Of a stretch of 64,000 bases of DNA, positions 46,222 to 55,570 are shown one piece after another (position 1 is the stretch's first letter; the number at the start of each line of letters is the position of its first letter). Where the stretch lies: NCBI GenBank assembly GCA_022510745.1, contig JAFLSY010000003.1, forward strand, positions 276,677 to 340,676, in the 5' to 3' direction. The position numbers and the translations under genes are program-made. The notes below the pieces were generated by a model, which saw nothing but the letters and a program-made list of their open reading frames with translations, had not been told where the DNA came from and searched no databases. This DNA comes from Lachnospiraceae bacterium. Lineage in GTDB: Bacteria; Bacillota; Clostridia; Lachnospirales; Lachnospiraceae.

Positions 46222-48138
46222 TTATCGCTTATCAATACAAGCCCCTATCTCAAGCAGTTTCCTGACATAGTCTCCTTCACCGTGTATAAAGGCATTGTAT
46301 CTCTCCTTCATCAATTGGCTTTTTTGCTTATACAACTCCTTATCAGAATATAGTTGCTCAACATATTCTTTACACTCTGCATATCCGCCCGCAATCGCAT
46401 TTTCTTTCCCTATATGCGGAAGAATATCCGACGGGAATGTTGTCAGCACAACCGGCAGTCCACACTGCATCGCCTCACTTACACAACCCGCTGAACCATT
46501 GCGCTCCGGATTCCAATAAATATCACACATTCCATATAATCTGGACAGTTCTGATTCATAACCCCATTCAATGATCCTTCTTTCTTTAAGCAGCGAACCA
46601 TACCGCACTTTAATATAATCTTTTTTGGAGTTACTTACCAATATCCATTTTGCATCAGGATATTGTGTCAGGAAAGAGCATACACAATCTATAAATTCTA
46701 TAGATAAATCCGTATGCAGCCGTCTGCCACTTGTTACGATCAAAAAATCCTCCGGGTCAAAACCATGTTCTTTACGGTCATATGGCTCAGGCGGCAATTC
46801 GTTCTTCCTGTCTGTATACGCCGGAAGGGCCTCCTCCAATTGCTCCGGAAGTATAGAATGAAAAATTTCATTTTCCTCCCTGCATAACTCTTTATCCCGC
46901 GCAACATATTTATCAAACCATGCACCGGTAGAACATCCCCGCATAGGTAAATACACTGTAGGAAATGCATCATAATAAATAGGTGAACAAAAGGGGTAGC
47001 TTCCGGAAAAGTCATACACAATATCAGGGTTATAATCATATAAATTCGTTGCAAAATGCTCGATTCGTTCCTGTATCGTGGAACCTTTCGGATATAGCAT
47101 CTCTATGCCTGCTTCCAATACCGCCTTAAACCCTTCTTCCGACAGTTCAGACTTTTCTACTACAGGCCAAAATGGCTCTATAAAGCACTCGCCATAACTA
47201 TACCTGAACAGATCTATTGGAAATATCCGCACCTGACAGCCCATTTTTTTCATTTCGTTTGCTACCGGCAGCAGCATACGGAAGTTCGGCAAACTGGGAG
47301 TAGGACAGCAAGTGGCTATTAATGCCAAGCGTTTTCCGTTTTTACTGGCCGTCCCTTTTGCATATCTGTTTTTCCCTACATAATGCTCCATGTTTTCGCG
47401 AATGATCCGACGCTCATCCAGGAAAAAATTATCATACCGAATGCTTTGATAATGCAGTTCCATATTAGACAACTCCCACAGAAGCCACATCCTTGCATCA
47501 AAATCATCCTTAATATCCTCAATACTGTGCATAAACAATTCCGCACATTCTTTATCAAAGCATTCCACTTCATACAAAAACCGGAGCAATATAATCTTTT
47601 TCTTTACGGAAATCTCCTGATGCAGATAATCCATAAAAAAATTTTTTTGGCTATTAAAAACTTCCGGAGAAAGATATAAATTTGTCTTAAGTTCCCTAAT
47701 TGCATCCGCGAAAAAATCTATTTTCCCTTTTGCTTTTGTCAGAAAATCCTCCAGACAATCGGACAGTTCAGCATAGCCTTTCAACATATGAGCCAACCCA
47801 TACATGGAAATCCCCTGTCCTGCTTTTCCAAATACAAATTTCTCTTTAGGGACATCTATTTTTTGTTGTATGTCAGCCATAATAGATCTTGCCGTATCCT
47901 CAAAGAGAACTGAAATCACGATGTGATCATATGTATATTTTTCCAAAGAATCTACTGTCTCAACATGATACTGGGTATCCGCAAACAGAGAGGCATTCCT
48001 GTCTATCAGCGCAACCACATGACAATATTCCAGTGCCTGAACCTGTGTCAGGTATTGCTGTCCTACAAATCCCATACCATAAATCACAATTTTGGAATCT
48101 TTTTTAATTTTATCAAACGGAAAAAGTATTTCTGCCAT
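46222..48138 (-). CDS. Large glycosyltransferase with N-terminal Rossmann domain (GT-B type)
   Basis: About 638 residues from ATG 48138 (GGAGG five bases upstream). An N-terminal PglD-N-like domain (SKIVIYGMGFVGQQYLTQV) is followed by a helical region of about 150 residues and a GT-B catalytic part: LALIATCCPTPSLPNFRMLL, then RRLHTDLSIEFIDCV, and the C-terminal donor site IYWNPERNGSAGCVSEAMQCGLP. Its plan, a long helical region then a GT-B domain, is similar to flagellin O-glycosyltransferases, and it may be the enzyme that starts the glycan on flagellin. The gene follows the acyl ligase on the same strand with 77 bases between. Confidence 0.8.
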   Translation of the reverse strand: MAEILFPFDKIKKDSKIVIYGMGFVGQQYLTQVQALEYCHVVALIDRNASLFADTQYHVETVDSLEKYTYDHIVISVLFEDTARSIMADIQQKIDVPKEKFVFGKAGQGISMYGLAHMLKGYAELSDCLEDFLTKAKGKIDFFADAIRELKTNLYLSPEVFNSQKNFFMDYLHQEISVKKKIILLRFLYEVECFDKECAELFMHSIEDIKDDFDARMWLLWELSNMELHYQSIRYDNFFLDERRIIRENMEHYVGKNRYAKGTASKNGKRLALIATCCPTPSLPNFRMLLPVANEMKKMGCQVRIFPIDLFRYSYGECFIEPFWPVVEKSELSEEGFKAVLEAGIEMLYPKGSTIQERIEHFATNLYDYNPDIVYDFSGSYPFCSPIYYDAFPTVYLPMRGCSTGAWFDKYVARDKELCREENEIFHSILPEQLEEALPAYTDRKNELPPEPYDRKEHGFDPEDFLIVTSGRRLHTDLSIEFIDCVCSFLTQYPDAKWILVSNSKKDYIKVRYGSLLKERRIIEWGYESELSRLYGMCDIYWNPERNGSAGCVSEAMQCGLPVVLTTFPSDILPHIGKENAIAGGYAECKEYVEQLYSDKELYKQKSQLMKERYNAFIHGEGDYVRKLLEIGACIDKR

Positions 48139-48215
48139 CCCTGCCTCCATGCCATTACTTCACAATCAGCTTTAACAATCCCTTTTATTACTTCCAAACC
48201 CTGCAAATAACTGCC

Positions 48216-49607
48216 CTAAACCAATTGACTATACAAAACCTTCCCCGCCTCATTCCTGGGCAATGCCTCGATATAATGTACCTGAAAAGCTGATGAGTTG
48301 ATTCCGGTCTTATCCGCGATATACCTCCTGACAGCATCCATGTCCTGCCTGGAGTTCACATAAATCTGCATGCACCGGTCATCCCCCACACAGGCACATT
48401 CCACGTCAAAGGCTCCCTTGATAATATTCTCACATTCGTCCAGCCCCACCCGATACCCGCACAGCTTTAGAAAACGCTTCTTTCTGCCTACAATATAAAA
48501 GAAACCGTCCGCATCCTTTTTTGCCATATCGCCGGTAGGCAGTAAGCCATGCCGCTCGTCCCCTAACAACAGGTCCTCTCCGGACTGTGCATAACCCAAG
48601 GTTACATTCGGCCCTTCATATACCATTTCTCCAATTACATCGGGCTCCGTAATTTCATTGCCATCTTCATCTATCAGATACAGGCGGCCGTTTGGAATGG
48701 CTTTGCCAATACATCCGTACTTTTCTTTCGCATATTCAGCCGGGAGATATGCCATTCTGGCGCTTCCTTCCGTCTGTCCATAAGTCAGGATGAACCTTCT
48801 TCCGGTCTGCTCGGCATATTCCGCAAATTCCCTCTGCAGTTCCTCATTCAGCTTTCCGCCCCCTTGTGTGATCAATTTGAGGGAAGGCAGATTCATTCTA
48901 AAGAATCTCAGTTTTTTTAGTATCTCATAGCTGTAAGGAACATTTGTAAAGCTGGTAGCCTCCTCGCGCTTAAAATACTCCCAGTAGCCCGGATTCAATA
49001 CATTGAAGGAGGTCAACAGTACCGTCGCTCCCGAGTACAGATGACTGTTTAGTACTGACAGGCCCATGGTATAATTGATGGGAAGATCCAACATAGGCCG
49101 TTCCGCAGCATCCAGTTCAAAAAAGGCTGAGATATTTCTGGCCTGTGCCTCCAAATTGGCGTAAGAATGTCGTACCAGCTTCGGACTTCCGGTGGAACCG
49201 GAGGTCGTAAGCAACAGCGAGAGTTCTTCATACATCGGATAGGGCGTCAGGCCTGTTTCCACCAAAACATATCCATACTGTTCCAGCAATCGCGGTTCTC
49301 CCTCAGTCACCATTTCCACAGGCTTCCATAAGTATTTAGGATGATAAATACGGATCAATTCTTCCAACAGTTCCTGATTCATAGAAGCCCCCAACATCAA
49401 CGGAACGATCCGATTGATCGTGGCTCCCAAATAGCCTGCCGCCGCTCCTACCGTATTGCGGTTTAAAACAAAGAGCAGTGCCCTTTCCCCAACCTTGTCC
49501 CAAAACAGGTTGGCAAACTCTATGATCTCTCCGTAAGTAATCTGCTGATTGTCACTGTCCTTGATTGCAATTTTGTTTTTAACTTTCTTGTCAATCTCCA
49601 GAAACAT
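48216..49607 (-). CDS. AMP-forming acyl-CoA/acyl-ACP ligase-like protein
   Basis: 463 residues of the ANL superfamily: AMP/phosphate loop LLTTSGSTGSPKLV (about residues 132-145), A5-type TYGQTEGSARMAYL, TGDMAKKDADG and the C-terminal catalytic Lys in RNEAGKVLYSQL. It is shorter than the two amino-acid adenylating proteins of the island and lacks their FD-x-SV-x-D substrate Asp region, so it probably activates a carboxylic acid other than an amino acid. Its gene starts 12 bases after the neighbouring adenylation gene. Confidence 0.85.
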   Translation of the reverse strand: MFLEIDKKVKNKIAIKDSDNQQITYGEIIEFANLFWDKVGERALLFVLNRNTVGAAAGYLGATINRIVPLMLGASMNQELLEELIRIYHPKYLWKPVEMVTEGEPRLLEQYGYVLVETGLTPYPMYEELSLLLTTSGSTGSPKLVRHSYANLEAQARNISAFFELDAAERPMLDLPINYTMGLSVLNSHLYSGATVLLTSFNVLNPGYWEYFKREEATSFTNVPYSYEILKKLRFFRMNLPSLKLITQGGGKLNEELQREFAEYAEQTGRRFILTYGQTEGSARMAYLPAEYAKEKYGCIGKAIPNGRLYLIDEDGNEITEPDVIGEMVYEGPNVTLGYAQSGEDLLLGDERHGLLPTGDMAKKDADGFFYIVGRKKRFLKLCGYRVGLDECENIIKGAFDVECACVGDDRCMQIYVNSRQDMDAVRRYIADKTGINSSAFQVHYIEALPRNEAGKVLYSQLV

Positions 49608-49619
49608 CTCTTACCTCAC

Positions 49620-51125
49620 TTACAGCATCTCTTTCAACTTAACTCTATCAATTTTACCATTTGCATTGATCGGCATGTGTTCCAGAGAAATCACCTTGCC
49701 CGGATACATATATTTAGGTACCAGATTGGAAATCTGACTAATAATATATGCTTGGTCCAATTCTGTATCTATGAAAAGCACTATTCTGCTATTCACATCA
49801 TCGTACAGGCAACAGCATAAAGATATCTCAGGAATAGAAGAAACAGCAGTTTCTATCTCCCCCAATTCAATCCTGTGTCCTAAGTGTTTGATTTGGGAAT
49901 CTTTTCGTGATAAATAGATTAATTCTCCGTAGCTATTATATCTGACCAGATCTCCCGTCCTATATATTACTTCCGGCAACGCCTTATTTAGCGGATTCTG
50001 AACAAACGCTTCCCTGGTCTTTTGCGGGTTATTATAATACCCCAGCGCTAGCGAAGTGCCACGAACGCACAACTCACCGACCTCTTCTCCCTCTACAAGC
50101 CTATCATCACCATTCAGCACGAGAATATCCGCGTTTGTCACCGGCACTCCAATTGGCAATGGTTCTTCATCAGAGAATTCTCTGTCTACTATGTAACATG
50201 TACAATCGACTGTTATCTCAGTAGGTCCATACAGATTTGCATATTGGACATTTGGCAGATAGGTACGCCATATATTTAACTGCTTGTTTGGCATAACTTC
50301 CCCGGCAAAGAGTACTCTTTTTAATGTTGCGCTCATATCCACTTTTGTAAGGGCTTTTAGTTTTGAAACCACAATCAAGGCTGACGGCACCCAGAAAATA
50401 GTATTAATTTTTTTCTCTTTGAGATAATTTAATAATAATACAGGTTGCCAAAACAATTCTTTTGGAATGAGATAACATGTTGCGCCACATTTAATGGTAC
50501 TGTATATGTCCAGTACAGAATTATCAAAATAAAACGGCGCTTGATTTCCAAAAGAGTCCTCCTCGCTTATTTGGAATGTCTCAGTTACCCAGTCAATATA
50601 ATCAATTACAGAGCGGTGCGATATTGCCACGCCTTTGGGTGTTCCTGTGGAACCTGAAGTAAACAGCACATATAGCAGATCCGTATCAATGATTTTTGAC
50701 TGCCTGTCAGAAATCTCACTGCTATTTATTTCATGCTCAATTATATCCTCAAAGACCAGTATTTCTGCAGAGCAATTGAGCATTTTTGCATTTTCTTTCA
50801 ATTCCTCCGTTGTTATGACCAAATTCGGCTGCAAAATTTCCAAAATCTTATTGGCACGCTGAGGTGGCATTTCAGTGTCTATGGGAGAATAAAAATTTCC
50901 ACTGTAAGCGATTCCCATAAATGCCGTTATCACATCTACTCCTTTATTCATGTAAACAACAATCGGCTTTTTAAAAACATTTCTCCTGATTAGGTCACTT
51001 GCAATCGCTTTTGCATATGTATTCAACTGACAGTATGTCAATTCTTTATATGCATCCGTAAAAGCAACCTTATCGGCAAACTGTTCTGCAGTATTATCCA
51101 ACCACTGCATTACATTTGTTTTCAT
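49620..51125 (-). CDS. Amino acid adenylation protein (DltA/NRPS A-domain type), stand-alone
   Basis: 501 residues. Motifs: LFTSGSTGTPKGV (155-166), FYFDNSVLDIYST with the Asp that in A-domains binds the amino group, GEVMP, NLYGPTEITVDCT, YRTGDLVRY, and Lys491 in INANGKIDR. It activates an amino acid as adenylate and loads it on a carrier protein; the carrier at 51981 is encoded two genes upstream. No condensation or thioesterase domain is present here or elsewhere in the window, so acceptor transfer must be by another enzyme, such as the GNAT paralogs. AGGAG is present before ATG 51125. Confidence 0.87.
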   Translation of the reverse strand: MKTNVMQWLDNTAEQFADKVAFTDAYKELTYCQLNTYAKAIASDLIRRNVFKKPIVVYMNKGVDVITAFMGIAYSGNFYSPIDTEMPPQRANKILEILQPNLVITTEELKENAKMLNCSAEILVFEDIIEHEINSSEISDRQSKIIDTDLLYVLFTSGSTGTPKGVAISHRSVIDYIDWVTETFQISEEDSFGNQAPFYFDNSVLDIYSTIKCGATCYLIPKELFWQPVLLLNYLKEKKINTIFWVPSALIVVSKLKALTKVDMSATLKRVLFAGEVMPNKQLNIWRTYLPNVQYANLYGPTEITVDCTCYIVDREFSDEEPLPIGVPVTNADILVLNGDDRLVEGEEVGELCVRGTSLALGYYNNPQKTREAFVQNPLNKALPEVIYRTGDLVRYNSYGELIYLSRKDSQIKHLGHRIELGEIETAVSSIPEISLCCCLYDDVNSRIVLFIDTELDQAYIISQISNLVPKYMYPGKVISLEHMPINANGKIDRVKLKEML

Positions 51126-51163
51126 CCTATTATTTCTCCTTTTTCAATTTCCAGAAACAACTC

Positions 51164-51961
51164 TTACCTCGCTTCGAAGTCTATATCGAACAGTGCTCTG
51201 CTTTGAGTGTCATAACCTCCCCCGACTACCAAAACCTGCCCTGCCGTATAGCTTGACCGATCTGATGCAAAGTACAGGCATGCATCGGCAACCTCTTCCG
51301 GGATTCCTAAACGCCCCATACCTATGGGGGGAACATGATCTTTATAAACATCCTTAATCATCACCTTAAGCCGATCCGTTGCTATCATACCCGGTGCCAC
51401 CGCATTTACCCGGACATTATGCGGTGCCAGTTCTATAGCCAGCGATTTGGTAAGTGCTATAACCGCACCCTTGCTTGCCGAATAGGCTACCTGACCGCGG
51501 CTACCCTCTACCCCTACAATAGAAGCAATATTCACGATACTTCCGCTCTTTTGCTTTACCATAAAGCGAGTGGAAATCAACTGCGTCAGTTCTAAAAGTC
51601 CAAACACGTTGACAGCAAACATTTCCTTAGTTTTTTCCATGGAGATCATGCCCAACACTTCATTGTTTACCATGCCGGCATTATTGACTAGCACGTCCAC
51701 CTTGCCCTGCTCCTTTTTCAGTCTCATTACTGCCTGACGGATTTCTTCAGAGCTTGTCATATCAAAATAGATCGGATAAATCTTTCCGGGTACTTCGATG
51801 TTAATGCGTTCTGCCCATTCCTCTAGACAGCCCTCACTTCTGGCACTTGCATAGACAATCCCGCCTTCTCCAGCAAATTTTTCCGCTATCTTTTGTCCTA
51901 TCCCACGGCTGGTACCCGTAATCAAACACACTTTCTCTTTCAGCATTCCGTTTCCATTCAT
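51164..51961 (-). CDS. Short-chain dehydrogenase/reductase, FabG-like
   Basis: Start at ATG 51961 (MNGNGMLKEKVCLITG). About 265 residues with VCLITGTSRGIGQKIAEKF for NADPH, NNAGMVNNEV, SIVNIASIVG and YSASKG with catalytic Tyr and Lys, and VNAVAPGMIATDRL. It resembles 3-oxoacyl-ACP reductases and the VioR enzyme of flagellin viosamine synthesis. It follows a carrier protein gene directly (stop 51981) and precedes the adenylation gene. The product is probably a 3-hydroxyacyl or modified acyl group held on the carrier. Confidence 0.87.
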   Translation of the reverse strand: MNGNGMLKEKVCLITGTSRGIGQKIAEKFAGEGGIVYASARSEGCLEEWAERINIEVPGKIYPIYFDMTSSEEIRQAVMRLKKEQGKVDVLVNNAGMVNNEVLGMISMEKTKEMFAVNVFGLLELTQLISTRFMVKQKSGSIVNIASIVGVEGSRGQVAYSASKGAVIALTKSLAIELAPHNVRVNAVAPGMIATDRLKVMIKDVYKDHVPPIGMGRLGIPEEVADACLYFASDRSSYTAGQVLVVGGGYDTQSRALFDIDFEAR

Positions 51962-51980
51962 GCTTCTGCCATCCTCAGTC

Positions 51981-52220
51981 TTAAACTTCGACACCATACT
52001 TCTTCAAAATCTCAATCCCCTCACGATAAGACATAAAGCCCAAAATATCCTCTGTTTCCATCATAATGTCAAAGGTATCCTCCAGGGCGGTAATCAAACT
52101 CATATGCCCCACGGAATCCCAGTCTCCCGTCTCATTCAGTTTTACTATCTCTGGATCAAAACCTTCCGGCAGTGCAAACAACTCGCAAAAAATGTTATTA
52201 TACTTTTCTAAATTATCCAT
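51981..52220 (-). CDS. Acyl carrier protein-like protein
   Basis: ATG 52220 (MDNLEKYNNIFCELF) has AGGAGG upstream. 79 residues with GDWDSVGHMSLITALEDTF, Ser36 being the phosphopantetheine site. Similar to the carrier at 40516 (DEWDS form) rather than to the GILDSF group at 54060, 54665 and 59544. It lies between a GNAT paralog and the SDR, so it may be the carrier on which the SDR works. Confidence 0.87.
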   Translation of the reverse strand: MDNLEKYNNIFCELFALPEGFDPEIVKLNETGDWDSVGHMSLITALEDTFDIMMETEDILGFMSYREGIEILKKYGVEV

Positions 52221-52230
52221 GTTTTGCCTC

Positions 52231-53085
52231 CTATACCAGCAGCCATTCATCGGCCCATTTATCAGTAAGTTCATAACCTATTGCCTGATGATATTTTATT
52301 GACTTTATATTATCCCTTGCTACCCAACCGTAGTAATTGGAAATTCCCTGCTCAATGGTATATAAAAACGAATGATAAGCCATAGCAATTCCAAGCCCAT
52401 ATCTAACTTTGTATTCGTCTTTTACTGCCAACCAGTCTCCCTGCAGCGTATTATTGCTGATAGAATAATGTTGCGCTGCGCAGACCTCTTCTAATTGATT
52501 AAAGGCACAACGGTAATATCCTTTTTCTATATCATTTAAAATTTCTTCTTCCGTTTCGTATAAAAAATGGTAATCCTTCAGCAGCGGTTCGTTATTTCTC
52601 AAGTTTATAATCTGCTCCATATCTTTTTTTCGAGCATAACCGATTTTTATTCCGAACCGATTCAAAAACGAGCTTGCTTTATTATACTTACGCTGTATCT
52701 CCTCTCTTTTTTCCAACGGCTGAGCCAAAATCTGAACCGTCTCATCATATAAGAGAAAGCCCTGTTGCTTCAACGCCCCCTCCACCTTAAGCAATGCATC
52801 CGTTTTCATCCCCTCTCTATAAACATTTCTAAGCATGAGAGGCTTGTCCTGCTTGCATATCATATCCATATCAGGACCCAGCATAGCATGCAAACGATAA
52901 TACTTCTCCTCATCCGTGAAAAAGAGGAGCGATGTCTCATTCTTCTCAAAATAAATACGCTGTAGGCTGATATATCGTTCAATTTTATCAGTGCTTAGAT
53001 AATTGTTGCTATAACCTTTTCGATATATTTGTTTATAGGAAGACAATAACGCTTTATACTCCTGTAAACTCCTCAGGCTTTCCAT
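52231..53085 (-). CDS. Paralogous GNAT-like acyltransferase, copy 1
   Basis: 284 residues. The N-terminal half (LQEYKALLSSYKQIYRKGYSN, RYYRLHAMLG-like beta segment) is a degenerate GNAT-like domain, and the C-terminal half (about 150-284) has the fuller GNAT fold, ending LAVKDEYKVRYGLGIAMAYHS, GWVARDNIKSIKYHQAIGYE. Full-length similarity links it to the proteins at 53177 and 55816. Unlike normal GNATs the acetyl-CoA loop (Q/RxxGxG/A) is reduced to RYGLG. In this setting it may take an acyl or aminoacyl group from a carrier protein. Role inferred from context. Confidence 0.7.
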   Translation of the reverse strand: MESLRSLQEYKALLSSYKQIYRKGYSNNYLSTDKIERYISLQRIYFEKNETSLLFFTDEEKYYRLHAMLGPDMDMICKQDKPLMLRNVYREGMKTDALLKVEGALKQQGFLLYDETVQILAQPLEKREEIQRKYNKASSFLNRFGIKIGYARKKDMEQIINLRNNEPLLKDYHFLYETEEEILNDIEKGYYRCAFNQLEEVCAAQHYSISNNTLQGDWLAVKDEYKVRYGLGIAMAYHSFLYTIEQGISNYYGWVARDNIKSIKYHQAIGYELTDKWADEWLLV

Positions 53086-53176
53086 CCATGTGCACTCCTT
53101 TTAAATGCCTTCTTTCTACTAACATCTGTAAAACAATTTTATTAGATCCCATCCCCAGTCTTATCCATTTTTATTT

Positions 53177-54028
53177 TTACTTATCAAAGATCCATTCATC
53201 CGCATACTCGTTCGTCAACTCGTATCCCATGCTTTGATAATATCTCAATGAAGGTTCGTTATCGACCAATATCCAACCTTGCGCATACTTAATCTCATTA
53301 TCATAAAACCATTTAGCCCTATGAAAAGCTATTGCCGGTGTCAAACCATGCATCTTGTATTTCTCTTTGACGGCCAACGCAACACCTTTTGCAATATTAC
53401 TTTCAATAACACAAACACTTCCTATGCACATCTCATCATTACTATTTAACATGCACATATAAGAACCGTTTACTAATTTCTTTTTTTCTTCGTCGGTCCT
53501 ATAATTTAGTTGATAATCTTTTATAATACCGGAATCTAATATAATTGCTTCAATTTCCTCAAACATAGAAAAATCTGCTGCCACACACCGATATCCTTTC
53601 TTCTCCAGCATATGTACATATTTTTCCATTCGCTTGCATTTTTCAAAAAGATGTTGCACCTCTCCTTTGATTCTAACAGATGTACCTGTCTTTTCAAATC
53701 CCATTTCTTCCAGTTGCTGCTCGACGCACTGGAGATTTTCTCTTTTTTTACCTTTTTGATATACATTTTTAATGAGAATTTTCTTATCGAGCCGATTTAT
53801 TGACAGCTTCTCTTTTTCATCTATGCACAAACAGACTCTGTAATATAATTCTTCATCAAAATAAAATACAATGCCGCTTTCTGTTTTATCATAAAAGGCC
53901 CGGCCTAATTGAATATATCGCTCCAAATCATCCGGTACATAATAAACGTTTGAAAAGGGTCTTTTACATATTTTCCTAAATTCCCTAATCATGTTTTGGT
54001 ACTCATCATATGACCCCAGCAATTGCAT
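53177..54028 (-). CDS. Paralogous GNAT-like acyltransferase, copy 2
   Basis: 283 residues, same layout as copy 1: YDEYQNMIREFRKICKRPFSN at the start, VFYFDEELYYRVCLCI in the N-terminal domain and LAVKEKYKMHGLTPAIAFHRA, GWILVDNEPSLRYYQSMGYE in the C-terminal GNAT domain. GAGG lies before ATG 54028. The carrier protein gene at 54060 lies immediately upstream with 31 bases between, so the two are likely to work as a pair. The base composition is more AT-rich than that of the neighbouring housekeeping genes, suggesting transfer. Confidence 0.7.
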   Translation of the reverse strand: MQLLGSYDEYQNMIREFRKICKRPFSNVYYVPDDLERYIQLGRAFYDKTESGIVFYFDEELYYRVCLCIDEKEKLSINRLDKKILIKNVYQKGKKRENLQCVEQQLEEMGFEKTGTSVRIKGEVQHLFEKCKRMEKYVHMLEKKGYRCVAADFSMFEEIEAIILDSGIIKDYQLNYRTDEEKKKLVNGSYMCMLNSNDEMCIGSVCVIESNIAKGVALAVKEKYKMHGLTPAIAFHRAKWFYDNEIKYAQGWILVDNEPSLRYYQSMGYELTNEYADEWIFDK

Positions 54029-54059
54029 TTAATATACCTCACTTTTGCCCAATATTTTA

Positions 54060-54287
54060 TTATTGAGAAAGACTTTCAATCATATCTACAATAGCATTTA
54101 CGGTTTGAAAATTAATCGAAGTGATCAGTTCCGGGTCTATTTCTATATTAAATGCCTCTTCCAACTCCATCACTATATTTACAATTTCAAAAGAATCAAT
54201 TATTCCTGTCTCCAACAAGTCCGCATCAACATTGTCAGCTACCTTGGGATTTACCTGACACAATATTTCTAAAACTTTTTCCTTCAT
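54060..54287 (-). CDS. DltC-like carrier protein
   Basis: 75 residues, MKEKVLEILCQVNPKVADN, with TGIIDSFEIVNIVMELEEAF, Ser32 as phosphopantetheine site. It has the short D-alanyl-carrier plan (LL-x-T/S-G-I-I/L-DSF) and is a paralog of the carriers at 54665 and 59544. It follows the pseudogene at 54306 and precedes GNAT copy 2. Confidence 0.88.
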   Translation of the reverse strand: MKEKVLEILCQVNPKVADNVDADLLETGIIDSFEIVNIVMELEEAFNIEIDPELITSINFQTVNAIVDMIESLSQ

Positions 54288-54305
54288 TGTTTTATTCTTC
54301 CTTTC

Positions 54306-54644
54306 TCAACTGATTCTAATTAACAATTTAATTGGAGGAACTCTCACTCCCATCACCTGACCAAAGTAATTGTTTTCTGCCATGTATAACAGTCGCCTTC
54401 TAAACGCTTGAAAGAAATCATGATAACAGATTACAATCAATCGCCTTTCCGAATAGGCAAGATCATTCATCAATTTGCTTCGAACATTCCATGTCTCATA
54501 AGGCTGGATTTTTACTTCATCCGCATACTCCCTAACAACTCCGCACATATGCAGATGCTCCGCATAATAATTTAGAAAATCTATGATTTCGTCCTGATCG
54601 CCATACAGCCAACCTTTGCCGAACCAAGGATTTAATCTTATTCT
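54306..54644 (-). pseudogene. Chimeric remnant ending in a PLP decarboxylase fragment
   Basis: The minus-strand frame is open from about 54644 to 54306 without a clear start. Its last 20 residues, NYFGQVMGVRVPPIKLL, match the NYYGQVMGVRVPPVRFY segment of the intact decarboxylase at 56781. The preceding part (NPWFGKGWLYGDQDEIIDFL, YETWNVRSKLMNDLAYSERR) does not belong to that enzyme and I do not recognise it. It is thus a join of two different broken genes, one a second decarboxylase copy. Confidence 0.6.
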
Positions 54645-54664
54645 TCATGTTACAGTCATGACTC

Positions 54665-54892
54665 CTATGCCAAAATACTTTCCATCAGCTTGATAATGGA
54701 CTCTGCTGTACGGAAATTGTCAGGTGTAACTAAATCTATCTCAATCACCGTATCAAAAGTCTCTTCCAATTCAACTACCATGTCCACAATACCAAAGGAA
54801 TCCAAGATCCCCGATGCCAGTAAATCTCTGTCTAAATCCTCTACAATCTCCTCATTGATTTCTTTCAACTGCTCCAAAATCTTCTCTCTCAT
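54665..54892 (-). CDS. DltC-like carrier protein
   Basis: 75 residues, MREKILEQLKEINEEIVEDL, SGILDSFGIVDMVVELEETF, with Ser32. It differs from the carrier at 59544 at only about a dozen positions, so the two come from a recent module duplication. Its own module is decayed: the adenylation gene upstream is reduced to a fragment (55553-55783) by an IS110 element. It may still be loaded by the intact adenylation enzyme at 57973. Confidence 0.87.
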   Translation of the reverse strand: MREKILEQLKEINEEIVEDLDRDLLASGILDSFGIVDMVVELEETFDTVIEIDLVTPDNFRTAESIIKLMESILA

Positions 54893-54929
54893 ATCTTTTT
54901 CCTCGTATTATATAGTAGTAGTGTTTATT

Positions 54930-55570
54930 GTCCCTCTCCAAGGACTGTATGCTATACTGTTGGAGATACTGTGGATTGTTTCATTTCTCCTACCACTTGA
55001 TGGTTTACGAAAGGCTACAACCACAGTCTCCTTGTTTATTCGTGATCAGTTAGATAGCGCATGACGGTTTATTTAGAACGAGGTTACGATCGCAGGGAGT
55101 TCCTGTGGTCCTAAACAGTATCAAATATTTTACAAAGGAGTATTATCATGATCTACATTGGAATTGATGTCGTCAAGGACAAGCACGACTGCTTTATCTC
55201 TGACTCTGACGGGAATGCGCTATTTAAAGCATTTACCATCACTATCAACAGGGACGGTTTTGATGAACTTTACCGAAAGATCCTGACCGTCTCCGATGAC
55301 CTGTACAATATAAAAGTAGGACTCGAAGCCACCGGACACTATAGTTACAATCTTCTAGGTTTTCTCTTTAGTAAAGGTTTCCCGACCTATGTTATCAATC
55401 CGTTACATACCAATCTTTACAGAAAAAGTCTAAGCCTTTGAAAGACCAAAACGGATAAAGTTGATGCCCATACCATTGCTTCTATGCTCATGTCTGACGT
55501 GAACCTGAAGTCTTACTCAGACACATCATACCACAACGAGGAGCTGAAGTCATTAACACGTTACAGACAT
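54930..55570 (+). mobile_element. Truncated IS110-family element
   Basis: Contains the N-terminal third of an IS110-type DEDD transposase at 55148 onward: YIGIDVVKDKHDCF, KVGLEATGHYSYNL and KTDKVDAHTIA bear the catalytic Asp/Glu residues. An in-frame TGA at 55439-55441 replaces the usual Arg codon in the RKTKTDK motif. Homology ends near 55570, where it meets the antisense adenylation fragment, so the right end is missing. The 54905-55147 stretch upstream is the non-coding left end. The element cannot move by itself. Confidence 0.75.
55148..55441 (+). pseudogene. IS110 transposase fragment with in-frame stop
   Basis: AAAGGAG precedes ATG 55148. 97 residues are read before TGA; the same frame continues after it with KTKTDKVDAHTIASMLMSDV and then leaves the family at about 55570. 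The transposase Ser-containing C-terminal domain is absent. Confidence 0.78.

Noticed and set aside
54930..55570. A complete, mobile IS110 element
   Set aside because: The transposase has an in-frame stop and lacks its C-terminal two thirds, and the right end is absent.
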